Assembly: GCA_032622095.1 (NCBI GenBank)
Contig: CP136065.1
Location: 247,131,474 to 247,195,473, forward strand
Reading direction: 5' to 3'
Source: Siphonodentalium dalli
Taxonomy: Eukaryota; Mollusca; Scaphopoda; Gadilida; Siphonodentaliidae
DNA length: 64,000 nucleotides
In this document: positions 31,526 to 44,520 of the stretch, piece after piece
Layout: the number at the start of each line of letters is the position of its first letter
How positions within the stretch are numbered: the stretch's first letter is position 1
Made by a program: the position numbers and the translations under genes
Notes under the pieces: generated by a model
Told to the model about the DNA's origin: nothing
Seen by the model: the letters and a program-made list of their open reading frames with translations, nothing else
Database searches by the model: none

Positions 31526-34500
31526 GACTCAAATGAGTATTTAATAGAGAGCAATACTGATTCAAGACAGTTAACAGAATGAGTATTTAATAGAGAGCAA
31601 TACTGATTCAAGACAGTTAACAGAATGAGTATTTAATAGAGAGCAACACTGATTCAAGACAGTTAACAGAATGAGTATTTAATAGAGAGCAACACTGATT
31701 CAAGACAGTTAACAGAATGAGTATTTAATAGAGGGCAATACTGATTCAAGACAGTTAACAGAATGAGTATTTAATAGAGGGCAATACTGATTCAAGACAG
31801 TTAACAGAATGAGTATTTAATAGAGGGCAATACTGATTCAAGACAGTTAACAGAATGAGTATTTAATAGAGAGCAACACTGATTCAAGACAGTTAACAGA
31901 ATGAGTATTTAATAGAGGGCAATACTGATTCAAGACAGTTAACAGAATGAGTATTTAATAGAGAGCAATACTGATTCAAGACAGTTAACAGAATGAGTAT
32001 TTAATAGAGGGCAACACTGATTCAAGACAGTTAACAGAATGAGTATTTAATAGAGGGCAATACTGATTCAAGACAGTTAACAGAATGAGTATTTAATAGA
32101 GAGCAACACTGATTCAAGACAGTTAACAGAATGAGTATTTAATAGAGGGCAATACTGATTCAAGACAGTTAACAGAATGAGTATTTAATAGAGAGCAATA
32201 CTGATTCAAGACAGTTAACAGAATGAGTATTTAATAGAGAGCAACACTGATTCAAGACAGTTAACAGAATGAGTATTTAATAGAGAGCAACACTGATTCA
32301 AGACAGTTAACAGAATGAGTATTTAATAGAGGGCAATACTGATTCAAGACAGTTAACAGAATGAGTATTTAATAGAGGGCAATACTGATTCAAGACAGTT
32401 AACAGAATGAGTATTTAATAGAGGGCAATACTGATTCAAGACAGTTAACAGAATGAGTATTTAATAGAGGGCAATACTGATTCAAGACAGTTAACAGAAT
32501 GAGTATTTAATAGAGGGCAATACTGATTCAAGACAGTTAACAGAATGAGTATTTAATAGAGGGCAATACTGATTCAAGACAGTTAACAGAATGAGTATTT
32601 AATAGAGAGCAATACTGATTCAAGACAGTTAACAGAATGAGTATTTAATAGAGAGCAACACTGATTCAAGACAGTTAACAGAATGAGTATTTAATAGAGA
32701 GCAACACTGATTCAAGACAGTTAACAGAATGAGTATTTAATAGAGGGCAATACTGATTCAAGACAGTTAACAGAATGAGTATTTAATAGAGGGCAATACT
32801 GATTCAAGACAGTTAACAGAATGAGTATTTAATAGAGGGCAATACTGATTCAAGACAGTTAACAGAATGAGTATTTAATAGAGGGCAATACTGATTCAAG
32901 ACAGTTAACAGAATGAGTATTTAATAGAGGGCAATACTGATTCAAGACAGTTAACAGAATGAGTATTTAATAGAGGGCAATACTGATTCAAGACAGTTAA
33001 CAGAATGAGTATTTAATAGAGGGCAATACTGATTCAAGACAGTTAACAGAATGAGTATTTAATAGAGGGCAATACTGATTCAAGACAGTTAACAGAATGA
33101 GTATTTAATAGAGGGCAATACTGATTCAAGACAGTTAACAGAATGAGTATTTAATAGAGGGCAATACTGATTCAAGACAGTTAACAGAATGAGTATTTAA
33201 TAGAGGGCAATACTGATTCAAGACAGTTAACAGAATGAGTATTTAATAGAGGGCAATACTGATTCAAGACAGTTAACATAATGAGTATTTAATAGAGGGC
33301 AATACTGATTCAAGACAGTTAACAGAATGAGTATTTAATAGAGGGCAATACTGATTCAAGACAGTTAACAGAATGAGTATTTAATAGAGGGCAATACTGA
33401 TTCAAGACAGTTAACAGAATGAGTATTTAATAGAGGGCAATACTGATTCAAGACAGTTAACAGAATGAGTATTTAATAGAGGGCAATACTGATTCAAGAC
33501 AGTTAACAGAATGAGTATTTAATAGAGGGCAATACTGATTCAAGACAGTTAACAGAATGAGTATTTAATAGAGGGCAATACTGATTCAAGACAGTTAACA
33601 GAATGAGTATTTAATAGAGGGCAATACTGATTCAAGACAGTTAACAGAATGAGTATTTAATAGAGGGCAATACTGATTCAAGACAGTTAACAGAATGAGT
33701 ATTTAATAGAGGGCAATACTGATTCAAGACAGTTAACAGAATGAGTATTTAATAGAGGGCAATACTGATTCAAGACAGTTAACAGAATGAGTATTTAATA
33801 GAGGGCAATACTGATTCAAGACAGTTAACAGAATGAGTATTTAATAGAGGGCAATACTGATTCAAGACAGTTAACAGAATGAGTATTTAATAGAGGGCAA
33901 TACTGATTCAAGACAGTTAACAGAATGAGTATTTAATAGAGGGCAATACTGATTCAAGACAGTTAACAGAATGAGTATTTAATAGAGGGCAATACTGATT
34001 CAAGACAGTTAACAGAATGAGTATTTAATAGAGGGCAATACTGATTCAAGACAGTTAACAGAATGAGTATTTAATAGAGGGCAATACTGATTCAAGACAG
34101 TTAACAGAATGAGTATTTAATAGAGGGCAATACTGATTCAAGACAGTTAACAGAATGAGTATTTAATAGAGGGCAATACTGATTCAAGACAGTTAACAGA
34201 ATGAGTATTTAATAGAGGGCAATACTGATTCAAGACAGTTAACAGAATGAGTATTTAATAGAGGGCAATACTGATTCAAGACAGTTAACAGAATGAATAT
34301 TTAATAGAGGGCAATACTGATTCAAGACAGTTAACAGAATGAGTATTTAATAGAGGGCAATACTGATTCAAGACAGTTAACAGAATGAGTATTTAATAGA
34401 GGGCAATACTGATTCAAGACAGTTAACAGAATGAGTATTTAATAGAGGGCAATACTGATTCAAGACAGTTAACAGAATGAGTATTTAATAGAGGGCAATA

Positions 34501-36216
34501 CTGATTCAAGACAGTTAACAGAATGAGTATTTAATAGAGGGCAATACTGATTCAAGACAGTTAACAGAATGAGTATTTAATAGAGGGCAATACTGATTCA
34601 AGACAGTTAACAGAATGAGTATTTAATAGAGGGCAATACTGATTCAAGACAGTTAACAGAATGAGTATTTAATAGAGGGCAATACTGATTCAAGACAGTT
34701 AACAGAATGAGTATTTAATAGAGGGCAATACTGATTCAAGACAGTTAACAGAATGAGTATTTAATAGAGGGCAATACTGATTCAAGACAGTTAACAGAAT
34801 GAGTATTTAATAGAGGGCAATACTGATTCAAGACAGTTAACAGAATGAGTATTTAATAGAGGGCAATACTGATTCAAGACAGTTAACAGAATGAGTATTT
34901 AATAGAGGGCAATACTGATTCAAGACAGTTAACAGAATGAGTATTTAATAGAGGGCAATACTGATTCAAGACAGTTAACAGAATGAGTATTTAATAGAGG
35001 GCAATACTGATTCAAGACAGTTAACAGAATGAGTATTTAATAGAGGGCAATACTGATTCAAGACAGTTAACAGAATGAGTATTTAATAGAGGGCAATACT
35101 GATTCAAGACAGTTAACAGAATGAGTATTTAATAGAGGGCAATACTGATTCAAGACAGTTAACAGAATGAGTATTTAATAGAGGGCAATACTGATTCAAG
35201 ACAGTTAACAGAATGAGTATTTAATAGAGGGCAATACTGATTCAAGACAGTTAACAGAATGAGTATTTAATAGAGGGCAATACTGATTCAAGACAGTTAA
35301 CAGAATGAGTATTTAATAGAGGGCAATACTGATTCAAGACAGTTAACAGAATGAGTATTTAATAGAGGGCAATACTGATTCAAGACAGTTAACAGAATGA
35401 GTATTTAATAGAGGGCAATACTGATTCAAGACAGTTAACAGAATGAGTATTTAATAGAGGGCAATACTGATTCAAGACAGTTAACAGAATGAGTATTTAA
35501 TAGAGGGCAATACTGATTCAAGACAGTTAACAGAATGAGTATTTAATAGAGGGCAATACTGATTCAAGACAGTTAACAGAATGAGTATTTAATAGAGGCC
35601 AATACTGATTCAAGACAGTTAACAGAATGAGTATTTAATAGAGGGCAATACTGATTCAAGACAGTTAACAGAATGAGTATTTAATAGAGGGCAATACTGA
35701 TTCAAGACAGTTAACAGAATGAGTATTTAATAGAGGGCAATACTGATTCAAGACAGTTAACAGAATGAGTATTTAATAGAGGGCAATACTGATTCAAGAC
35801 AGTTAACAGAATGAGTATTTAATAGAGGGCAATACTGATTCAAGACAGTTAACAGAATGAGTATTTAATAGAGGGCAATACTGATTCAAGACAGTTAACA
35901 GAATGAGTATTTAATAGAGGGCAATACTGATTCAAGACAGTTAACAGAATGAGTATTTAATAGAGGGCAATACTGATTCAAGACAGTTAACAGAATGAGT
36001 ATTTAATAGAGGGCAATACTGATTCAAGACAGTTAACAGAATGAGTATTTAATAGAGGGCAATACTGATTCAAGACAGTTAACAGAATGAGTATTTAATA
36101 GAGGGCAATACTGATTCAAGACAGTTAACAGAATGAGTATTTAATAGAGGGCAACACTGATTCAAGACAGTTAACAGAATGAGTATTTAATAGTGGGCAA
36201 CACTGATTCAAGACAG
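31526..36216 (+). repeat. 46-bp satellite array, left part (~102 units)
   Basis: Unit 'aatgagtatttaatagaggg' 'caatactgattcaagacag' 'ttaacag'. Units differ mainly at gagagc/gagggc and caatac/caacac. The outer units are mixed. 32,740-36,120 is almost uniform gagggcaatac. Every unit contains one TTAA. No spacer-type variation, so this is not CRISPR-like. Confidence 0.97.
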
Positions 36217-36220
36217 TTAA

Positions 36221-37285
36221 CTCTTTCGCTGCCACCTGCCACCACAGACGTACCCCCCCAGTGCCACGCATCCTGTACATATATCCATGTATTTCAGGTA
36301 TATATGGGTAATACATTATATCTCAAGCAGTTTCTAATATAATTAGTTGAAACTTCACATGTATATAGACATAGGTATATCCTGTCGAATGCCGCCGTGG
36401 ACACTCCCACCAAGGTCACGTGACATTGGCGGCCATCTTGGATTAGTGGCTATTTGCCGGTATATGTACAGTTTGTGTGGGTATGCATGGGTGTGTTGTT
36501 TGTTTTCTAATTTTCAACCCAATTATACGATGTCCAACAGTAAGGTACACGGGAGTAACATATATGAACATACTTTGGACATAAAATAGGTCACGTGACC
36601 TTGGCGTCCATCTTGGATTTATGCAAGTTGCCACCTATTTGTAGCAAAATGGGATACAATGGCGCACTTTGTTGAGTTCGTGCTTTTGTTGCTTGAATAT
36701 TCCCTGATAGGTACAATTCCAAATATATATATGTTCATATATGTTACTCCCGTGTACCTTACTGTTGGACATCGTATAATTGGGTAGAAAATTAGAAAAC
36801 AAACAACACACCCATGCATACCCACACAAACTGTACATATACCGGCAAATAGCCACTAATCCAAGATGGCCGCCAATGTCACGTGACCTTGGTGGGCGTG
36901 TCCACGGCGGCATTCGACAGGGTATACATATGTCTATATACATGTGAAGTTTCAACTCATTATATTAGAAACTGCTTGAGATATAATGTATTACCCATAT
37001 ATACCTGAAATACATGGATATATGTACAGGATGCGTGGCACTGGGGGGTATATTCCGGCTCTGACTGTACTCCCATAACGTCAGAAATAGCATTACCTTG
37101 ATGACGTTGTCGCTTTAAATTGTTCGCGCGCAACAGTACTACAGATAGAATCATTGTACACTGTCAAACATGCCGGAAAGAATAGAGTTATATCCCATAC
37201 ATTAGACTACATACCAAATTCGCAAAAATGCGCGATTGGCAGTGACATAGGAGTTCGCATTTATGCGCGTTTGGCAGTGAAAGAG
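36221..37285. mobile_element. Element L: 1,065-bp TTAA insertion in the satellite
   Basis: It sits exactly in the unit's TTAA (36217-36220 and 37286-37289). Ends are CTCTTTCGCTGCCA and TGGCAGTGAAAGAG. Arms 36251-36572 and 36729-37052 (~320 bp) are inverted copies. The right side adds 230 bp of unique sequence with two 'atgcgcg' blocks before tggcagtga. No transposase frame. piggyBac-like by target site. Confidence 0.92.
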
Positions 37286-38953
37286 TTAACAGAATGAGTA
37301 TTTAATAGAGGGCAACACTGATTCAAGACAGTTAACAGAATGAGTATTTAATAGAGGGCAACACTGATTCAAGACAGTTAACAGAATGAGTATTTAATAG
37401 AGGGCAATACTGATTCAAGACAGTTAACAGAATGAGTATTTAATAGAGGGCAACACTGATTCAAGACAGTTAACAGAATGAGTATTTAATAGAGGGCAAC
37501 ACTGATTCAAGACAGTTAACAGAATGAGTATTTAATAGAGGGCAACACTGATTCAAGACAGTTAACAGAATGAGTATTTAATAGAGGGCAACACTGATTC
37601 AAGACAGTTAACAGAATGAGTATTTAATAGAGGGCAATACTGATTCAAGACAGTTAACAGAATGAGTATTTAATAGAGGGCAACACTGATTCAAGACAGT
37701 TAACAGAATGAGTATTTAATAGAGGGCAATACTGATTCAAGACAGTTAACAGAATGAGTATTTAATAGAGGGCAACACTGATTCAAGACAGTTAACAGAA
37801 TGAGTATTTAATAGAGGGCAACACTGATTCAAGACAGTTAACAGAATGAGTATTTAATAGAGGGCAACACTGATTCAAGACAGTTAACAGAATGAGTATT
37901 TAATAGAGGGCAACACTGATTCAAGACAGTTAACAGAATGAGTATTTAATAGAGGGCAATACTGATTCAAGACAGTTAACAGAATGAGTATTTAATAGAG
38001 GGCAATACTGATTCAAGACAGTTAACAGAATGAGTATTTAATAGAGGGCAATACTGATTCAAGACAGTTAACAGAATGAGTATTTAATAGAGGGCAATAC
38101 TGATTCAAGACAGTTAACAGAATGAGTATTTAATAGAGGGCAATACTGATTCAAGACAGTTAACAGAATGAGTATTTAATAGAGGGCAATACTGATTCAA
38201 GACAGTTAACAGAATGAGTATTTAATAGAGGGCAATACTGATTCAAGACAGTTAACAGAATGAGTATTTAATAGAGGGCAATACTGATTCAAGACAGTTA
38301 ACAGAATGAGTATTTAATAGAGGGCAATACTGATTCAAGACAGTTAACAGAATGAGTATTTAATAGAGGGCAACACTGATTCAAGACAGTTAACAGAATG
38401 AGTATTTAATAGAGGGCAACACTGATTCAAGACAGTTAACAGAATGAGTATTTAATAGAGGGCAACACTGATTCAAGACAGTTAACAGAATGAGTATTTA
38501 ATAGAGGGCAACACTGATTCAAGACAGTTAACAGAATGAGTATTTAATAGAGGGCAACACTGATTCAAGACAGTTAACAGAATGAGTATTTAATAGAGGG
38601 CAACACTGATTCAAGACAGTTAACAGAATGAGTATTTAATAGAGGGCAATACTGATTCAAGACAGTTAACAGAATGAGTATTTAATAGAGGGCAATACTG
38701 ATTCAAGACAGTTAACAGAATGAGTATTTAATAGAGGGCAATACTGATTCAAGACAGTTAACAGAATGAGTATTTAATAGAGGGCAATACTGATTCAAGA
38801 CAGTTAACAGAATGAGTATTTAATAGAGGGCAATACTGATTCAAGACAGTTAACAGAATGAGTATTTAATAGAGGGCAATACTGATTCAAGACAGTTAAC
38901 AGAATGAGTATTTAATAGAGGGCAATACTGATTCAAGACAGTTAACAGAATGG
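37286..38953 (+). repeat. 46-bp satellite array, right part (~36 units)
   Basis: Same unit as the left part. caacac variants dominate near the insertion and again at 38370-38640. The array ends at 'cagttaacagaatgg' and joins repeat F in reverse. Confidence 0.97.
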
Positions 38954-39060
38954 TAGTGCTGGAAATTCGTAAGCATCTATTTTGCAAGAACTAAAAGAAT
39001 GCTGTTCCCAAAATTTCCCTTCTAAAAATTATTAAAAAAACAATGCAAAGTCAGAGTTAT
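38954..39060 (-). repeat. Interspersed repeat F, copy 3 (partial, reverse)
   Basis: 'gttcccaaaatttcccttct' is the complement of the F segment at 19303 and 31430. The array thus has F on both sides in opposite orientation. Confidence 0.65.
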
Positions 39061-39251
39061 TGAGTTGGTATTTCAGGTTTTTCTTGCCATTCAATGATTG
39101 AAGTCTACTTTGAACCCCATGTGCCACATCCTCCTTCCTCTATGGTAATGGACAAGGTGATAAACTGTCCCCATTTGCTCTCGAGCTATTCAACAAAACA
39201 ATGCAAACTCCGAGTTGATTGATTTAAATGCACCAGCTGACATTTCAACAG

Positions 39252-39386
39252 GAGAAATATGGCTTGTTGCCATTCATCGGAAAGCTCTCGGTGATGAATG
39301 GCAACAAGCCATATTTCCGACTAAATCCTGAAAAGTTACCCATAATTCTGATGTGGTTAAGAAGTCGATTAATTAGGGCATTACTG
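39252..39386. mobile_element. MITE family B, left end lost
   Basis: Starts inside the left arm at 'gaaatatggcttgttgccat', passes the centre and ends 'gggcattactg' before TA. Confidence 0.8.
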
Positions 39387-39389
39387 TAT

Positions 39390-40069
39390 GTCAGTGGGAA
39401 CATCACTATATTTGTCAGTGTTTATAGTTAAGTACGCCTTATACAAACCATGCAGGTCTAGTTGGTGTCATTTACAAAAGGCATTAGATACGGCTCCAGG
39501 CAATAAATTGTTTAACTAGAAATTGCTGATCATTATAAAAACAGTTACTAATAGGACATGCTAACATCTTTAACCCCATTCTGAACGAAATCTTCAATTT
39601 AAGTTTTTTTAATTCTAACAATTGATCATGCAGAAATTTGAACTTTCACTCAATGAGGTCATTAATCAAACATATGTCAGTGGGAACATCACTACACTTG
39701 TCAGTGTTTATAGTGAAGTACACCTTATATATAAACCATCGGACCGATACCTTGATGTATAAACCGAGCATTTATAGTGAAGTGCCCCTTATATAAACTA
39801 TCGACCTATACCTCGATGTGTAAACCAGGTCTAGTTGGTGACATTTATCAAAGGCATTAGATACGGCTCCAGGCATGTTTGACTAGAAATTGCTGATCAT
39901 TATAAAAACCGATACTAATACGACCTGCTAACATCCTCCAGCCCATTCAGTGAATTAGATACTAATACGACGTGCTAACATCCTCCAACCCATTCAGTGA
40001 ATTAGGATAACTATATACACATTGAGTGACTATTGTAAAGTTTATAATGTGATGTGACATGATCTTTAT
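39390..40069 (+). repeat. Duplicated segment (two copies ~370 bp apart)
   Basis: 'gtcagtgggaacatcactat' recurs at 39391 and 39676, and 'aaaggcattagatacggctc' at 39477 and 39850, with similar intervening text. Small internal repeats ('gacctgctaacatcctcca') follow. No coding signal. Confidence 0.7.
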
Positions 40070-40077
40070 CTATTGAC

Positions 40078-40695
40078 CAAGCCTGAGTTTAGTGTGCCTG
40101 TCATTTGCAGAATGAGGTCCCCAGAGGGGTGAATTTAGCATAGCAGACTAGCATCATCAAGCCTTGAAATAGGGTGTCTGTCATTTGCAGAATGAGGTCC
40201 ACAGAGGGTGAATTTAGTGATGCTACCCCGCATAGCGTGCTAGCATCACCAAATTCACCCTCTGGGGACCTCATTCTGCTTACACCTCAGCAGAATGAGG
40301 TTCCCAGAGGGTGAATTTGGTGATGCTAGCCATCATCAAATTCTGCATGGCCTCATATGCTATGGGAAACATAGACTCAAATTGACCTTCCCAAATGGTG
40401 AATATTGTGATGTACACCCATTGGGAACCTCGATTATGCAACGTGTCATCTGCCAATTTGGGGATATATAGAGAAACTAAACTAAAAAAGAAATACAATC
40501 TATGTGAAGAAGTTTCTAATAAACTTTGATAATACACTGGATAATAAAGAAACTTTCCAGAGATGAGGCCTAGGCAGAATGAGGTCCACAGAGAGTGAAT
40601 TTAGTGATGCTAGCCTGCTATGCGGGATAGCATCACTAAATTCACCCTCTGGGGACCTCATTCTGCAAATGACAGGCACACTAAACTCAGGCTTG
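40078..40695 (-). mobile_element. MITE family A, long form with a short-form copy inside
   Basis: The 8-bp duplication CTATTGAC (40070-40077, 40696-40703) frames CAAGCCTGAG ... CTCAGGCTTG. Within it, a short-form copy starting CAAGCCTTGAAATAGGG at about 40159 interrupts the first hairpin and has itself lost its right hairpin. This is the cleanest evidence for hAT-like insertion of family A. Confidence 0.88.
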
Positions 40696-40703
40696 CTATT
40701 GAC

Positions 40704-40869
40704 ATTCTTTAATTTTGTAACTATGTCAAAATGTCTGCATATTCCGGGCATTTAAATCCGGTCCATTGACTAAATGTTCCTCCCTTCCACTCCTGTAACT
40801 TGAGTTTATATGACCTGTCATTGTCAAGCTCAAGTATCATAATGTCGGGCAGACCTCTGCATCAGAAAC
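40704..40869. other. No recognised feature
   Basis: Short plain stretch between two elements. Confidence 0.4.
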
Positions 40870-40873
40870 TTAA

Positions 40874-41391
40874 CCCTTTCTATACTAAATGGATTCTCCC
40901 ACCCAGTTATCAAAGTGTATGTTAGAATTGTCTATTATTCATTTAGAGGGATGTTGATGAAAAAAAAATCAGACGACAGACATATGAAAAGCTGATAGAA
41001 GCAAGCCTTGAAATAGGGTGTCTGTCATTTGCAGAATGAGGTCCCCAGAGGGTGAATTTAGTGATGCTACCCCGCATAGCGGGCTAGCATCACCAAATTC
41101 ACCCTCTGGGGACCTCATTCTGCTTACACTTCAGCAGAATGAGGTTCCCAGAGGATGAATTTGGTGATGCTAGCCCACTATGCGGGGTAGCATCACCAAA
41201 TTCACCCTCTGGGAACCTCATTCTGCAAATGACAGACACTATTTCAAGGCTTGAATAGAAGTGAAGAAGCATTACTATTAATTGGTGGGAAATGTTCAGA
41301 CCTATGGTCATTTGTTGAACTTATTATCTGAACATTTCCAAAGTGATAACTACTCGTCAATGAGTTTTTGTAAAGAAAAGGTTAAAGATGC
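40874..41391 (+). mobile_element. MITE family I split by a family A insertion
   Basis: TTAA 40870-40873, CCCTTTCTATACTAAATGG at the left, and 'tactcgtcaatgagtttttg' then aaaggTTAA (41392-41395) at the right. The middle is interrupted by 41002-41253. Confidence 0.8.
41002..41253. mobile_element. MITE family A, short form, complete
   Basis: CAAGCCTTGAAATAGGGTG to CTATTTCAAGGCTTG, with flanks gatagaag (40994-41001) and aatagaag (41254-41261), an 8-bp duplication with one mismatch. Two hairpins joined by 'gcttacacttcagcagaatg'. Confidence 0.9.
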
Positions 41392-41395
41392 TTTG

Positions 41396-42138
41396 CCTGA
41401 TTTGACGTCAAATTATTTGATTTTCAGCTTCCCAGGCATTCTGAATTTCTGATAGTTAATTATCATGTTCATTGTGGATGTAGCCTATGGGCAATACCAA
41501 TTTGCCGAGATGTTTTCCACTTTTTGACCATTTTAGCTTTGAGCTATTGCCATGGGTTGGTGTCTCTCATCCGTGCATGTGTCCATGCATCCATGCGTCC
41601 ATCAACAATTTTTTTCCGAAAACATGCCCACCATCAGCCATCTTGGATTTCACATTTCAATTCATCAGCACACCCTGCAGCCCTCGTTTATTTATTATGG
41701 AGAATTGTTTTGAAAATTTACAGACAGTTTAGGACCACCTCTAGATGGGGGATATTGAATTTGAAATTTTTTTCATGAAAAATATGACCACTGGCAGCCA
41801 TCTTGAATTTTACTCTTTCCTTGACTAAATCCTTTGTTACACCTACAGACCATGCATGTCCCTCATGCAATAGTCATCCAACTTCATGTTCTTCAGGGTG
41901 ACCACTAGGTGGGAGCCATAAAATATTTCTGAATTTCGTTGACTGACATGGCCATCGGCAACTATCTTGCATTTTACTCTTCGCATGAATAAATCTTTTG
42001 ACACCCGCCACAGGCCACTGATCCAATCGTCATCAAACTTCATATGGATCTTTGGGTCGACCTCTAGTATTACTTAAACATTTAAATTTTCATTATTCCG
42101 TATCATTTCATTGACTCTAATGTATGACATTATCCCAC
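41396..42138. repeat. Interspersed repeat with three ~210-bp degenerate units
   Basis: 'tagctttgagctattgccat' and a catccatgcgtcc run lead into units containing 'cagccatcttggatttcaca' / 'cagccatcttgaattttact' / 'caactatcttgcattttact' at 41635, 41796 and 41960. This style is common in animal dispersed repeats. No gene. Confidence 0.6.
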
Positions 42139-42141
42139 TTA

Positions 42142-42284
42142 CAGTAATGTCCTAAATAATGTACTCCTTAACCACAGCAGAATTATGGGTAATTATTCAG
42201 GATTTAGTCACATTTCCAACTAAATCCTGAAAAATTACCCATAATTCTGCTGTGGTTAAGGAGTCGATTATTTAGGGCATTACA
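42142..42284. mobile_element. MITE family B, centre deleted
   Basis: CAGTAATGTCCTAAATAATG to 'ttatttagggcattac'. Both arms are shortened to ~65 bp and meet at 'ttagtcacatttccaac'. Confidence 0.85.
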
Positions 42285-42289
42285 GTAAC

Positions 42290-42428
42290 TATTCTTGACA
42301 TCCGAGTCTGAATGATACTCTTCTGTAGCTGCCTCGTCGCTGTTTCGTGGCCCACCCCCCTCCACTGCCTCCTCCCCTTCTCCTGAGCTGTTTTCCCCCT
42401 CTTCCCCCTCGCCCTCAACTGTTGTCAA
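42290..42428 (-). CDS. Possible acidic coding exon or pseudo-exon
   Basis: On the minus strand a GC-rich stretch reads TTVEGEGEEGENSSGEGEEA and on to NSDEAATEEYHSDSDVKN, an acidic low-complexity sequence. A fair acceptor (ccactgcattcag) lies at its 5' side. There is no ATG and no convincing donor, and the frame runs straight into MITE B. It could be an exon of an acidic protein cut by the transposon, or just a purine-rich repeat. Confidence 0.25.
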
Positions 42429-43017
42429 GGCCCCTGAATGCAGTGGTGTTGATTCTTATCAACGTTTCCACATCGGTTCGTTGCATAAGATTACATTTTT
42501 ATCACTGGATACGGAAGAGTAATACATAGATTGAGTCTGATCGTATCACAAACTGGTTTGACATACCTGTCATAAATGGTTTTCATCCAATTTAATATCG
42601 ACACAATAAGGTCTCTGTCATCTGACTCAGATCGGGTTTTCATGCGTCTTGGATGGTCGACCAATTATAAATCTTATGTCGGTGTAACATGTAAAGCAAA
42701 GTAGCAAAATACCAGACTCGGGATTGTGTCTCATTAAAGTGGGTGGGCAGCTAAAAACTTCTGATGAGATTACTTCAGGTAAGCTGTAAAATTACTGTTA
42801 CAGACGTTGTATCTCTTCCATGAACTTTCTCCATAGAATCGTCATCATAAAATAATAATTTTGAGTCTGAGAAACCAGTCAACAGGAGCTTCTGTCACCA
42901 GAAAATAAATTTGTTACCCAAGATTTTCCATGGACTGGGACAGTAAATGTGGCTATTATTAGAACACTACACTGTTCAGCTAATATGTGTGTATGTTTTT
43001 GGATTGAAATCTATCTT
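42429..43017. other. No gene; first half of an old duplication
   Basis: 42885-43018 resembles 43190-43365 ('aggagcttctgtcaccagaa' against 'tagcttctgtcactaggaaa', 'ggactgggacagtaaatgtg' against 'aactgggacagtaaaaagtg'). The family D copy at 43022 lies between the halves. Confidence 0.5.
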
Positions 43018-43021
43018 TTAA

Positions 43022-43165
43022 CCCTTTCATGACTGGAGCTTCCTGAAGAGAATGCATTGGCCTAATAACATTTACCTTGATCTTGTAAGCCAGTGCATTC
43101 TCTTATATATGCGAGTCTCCCTATGGGAGTATAAGAAAATGCACTGGCACATGATCTTTAATGCT
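43022..43165 (-). mobile_element. MITE family D, right-truncated, reverse
   Basis: TTAA 43018-43021, CCCTTTCATGACTGGAGC, deleted first cassette, second cassette partly kept, ends near 'gatctttaatgctg'. Confidence 0.75.
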
Positions 43166-44024
43166 GAAGCAGACTTTAAGTGAACTGTGTCAGTAGCTTC
43201 TGTCACTAGGAAATAATTTTTCTCATTATAAACTGGGACAGTAAAAAGTGCTATTAATAATGTTTCAGAAAATTACACTGTCCACTGTAACATGTGTAAT
43301 GTGTTTTAGATTGAGCACTGCCCACTGTAATGCCTGCATATTTAGATTGAAAATTTATCTTTGAAAACACCTTTAAGTGATTTAAAATAATCATGGCAAA
43401 CAGAACCATATCACCTTATTGCGTGTGGCAAGAAGTTTGAACAGCACTGTTTTCTCACAAATGGACATGTAGTCATCAATTCTGCGAAAAGGTTTCTGCA
43501 CTGTCAGAAAAATTTATGACTTCGGAGCAAGTTCATTATGCTGTTCCAATATAATAGTAGATCCGTTAATTAATAGGTGGGGTTACAGGGGTTAGGGTAT
43601 TTACTGTTTTCTGCTCAAATGCCCACAACTATAAGATAATTTTACTGCATTATTTTTGACACGAACATGGTTATTTTTATATTTATTAAAATAATAGAAT
43701 ATTTCTGACTGATTTGAGTCATTACATGGTAATTATTTCGACGGAACCTTTAGTTTATAAATATTCCAACCCATGTTCAGATTGATACGCTGCTCAGCTC
43801 TCGGTGAAAGGCTTCCTTTTAAGGATGTCCCTATAGCCATCATCGCGGTCTGGGCTAGACGAGGTTCGTGCAGGTTTTAAGCCTGACATGGGTGAAATTA
43901 AAGCTTGATATAAGTTGAGGGTCATCTCAATATGCCATCCCAATCGATATATGGCCATTTTGAAAAGAAATGAGAATTTGTTCACTCTCACTGAAGCAAG
44001 CACATTTGAGGCATTGAACACTCA
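43166..44024. other. No gene recognised
   Basis: Second half of the old duplication to ~43370, then plain sequence. A 75-codon minus-strand frame (43794-44021) has no other support. Confidence 0.45.
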
Positions 44025-44032
44025 TTCCTGAG

Positions 44033-44520
44033 CAAGGATCGCCCTGCCACTTGCCAAATTTGCCATGCAATGGCAAAAATAATTAACATTTGGCAAAAAA
44101 TATTTTCATTTGGCAAAAGTTTTGGCAAGTCACTTTTTAATTCCTCAAGAAATTTGAAAAATATTGGCCGATCAATACCATTCATTTCATGATCACAGGA
44201 AACTATCACAATATAATTATATTAGTGGTGTTTTATAAGGTCGAGGAAAAGTTAACAGTTAATCTGATAGCCTTAGCATTGATGGATGAGGGATTACCCG
44301 TATTTAGTGTGGTGGTGGTGTTTACATACCTAATCCTCTTGTAATGTGCCCTTCTGATGAAGCAACCCTTCTGCAATTTTATTGTTTGGTGATTGGTTTA
44401 TTGTTGTTGTAAACCACAAAATAAGACTCAATGTTGCAGAAAATGATACTATCAGGAATAGCATTTGGCAAAAAATATTTTCATTTGGCAAAAGGAAATT
44501 TTGGTCCAGCACGGACCCTG
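44033..44520. mobile_element. hAT-like non-autonomous element, 488 bp
   Basis: The 8-bp duplication TTCCTGAG (44025-44032, 44521-44528) flanks CAAGGATCGCCCTG and CAGCACGGACCCTG (imperfect TIRs). Subterminal 'tttggcaaaaaatattttca' occurs at both ends. No transposase frame. A partial reverse relative is at 55283-55458. Confidence 0.88.

Noticed and set aside
31526-38953. CRISPR-like array
   Set aside because: Units are contiguous with no unique spacers, the context is eukaryotic and there are no cas genes. It is a satellite.
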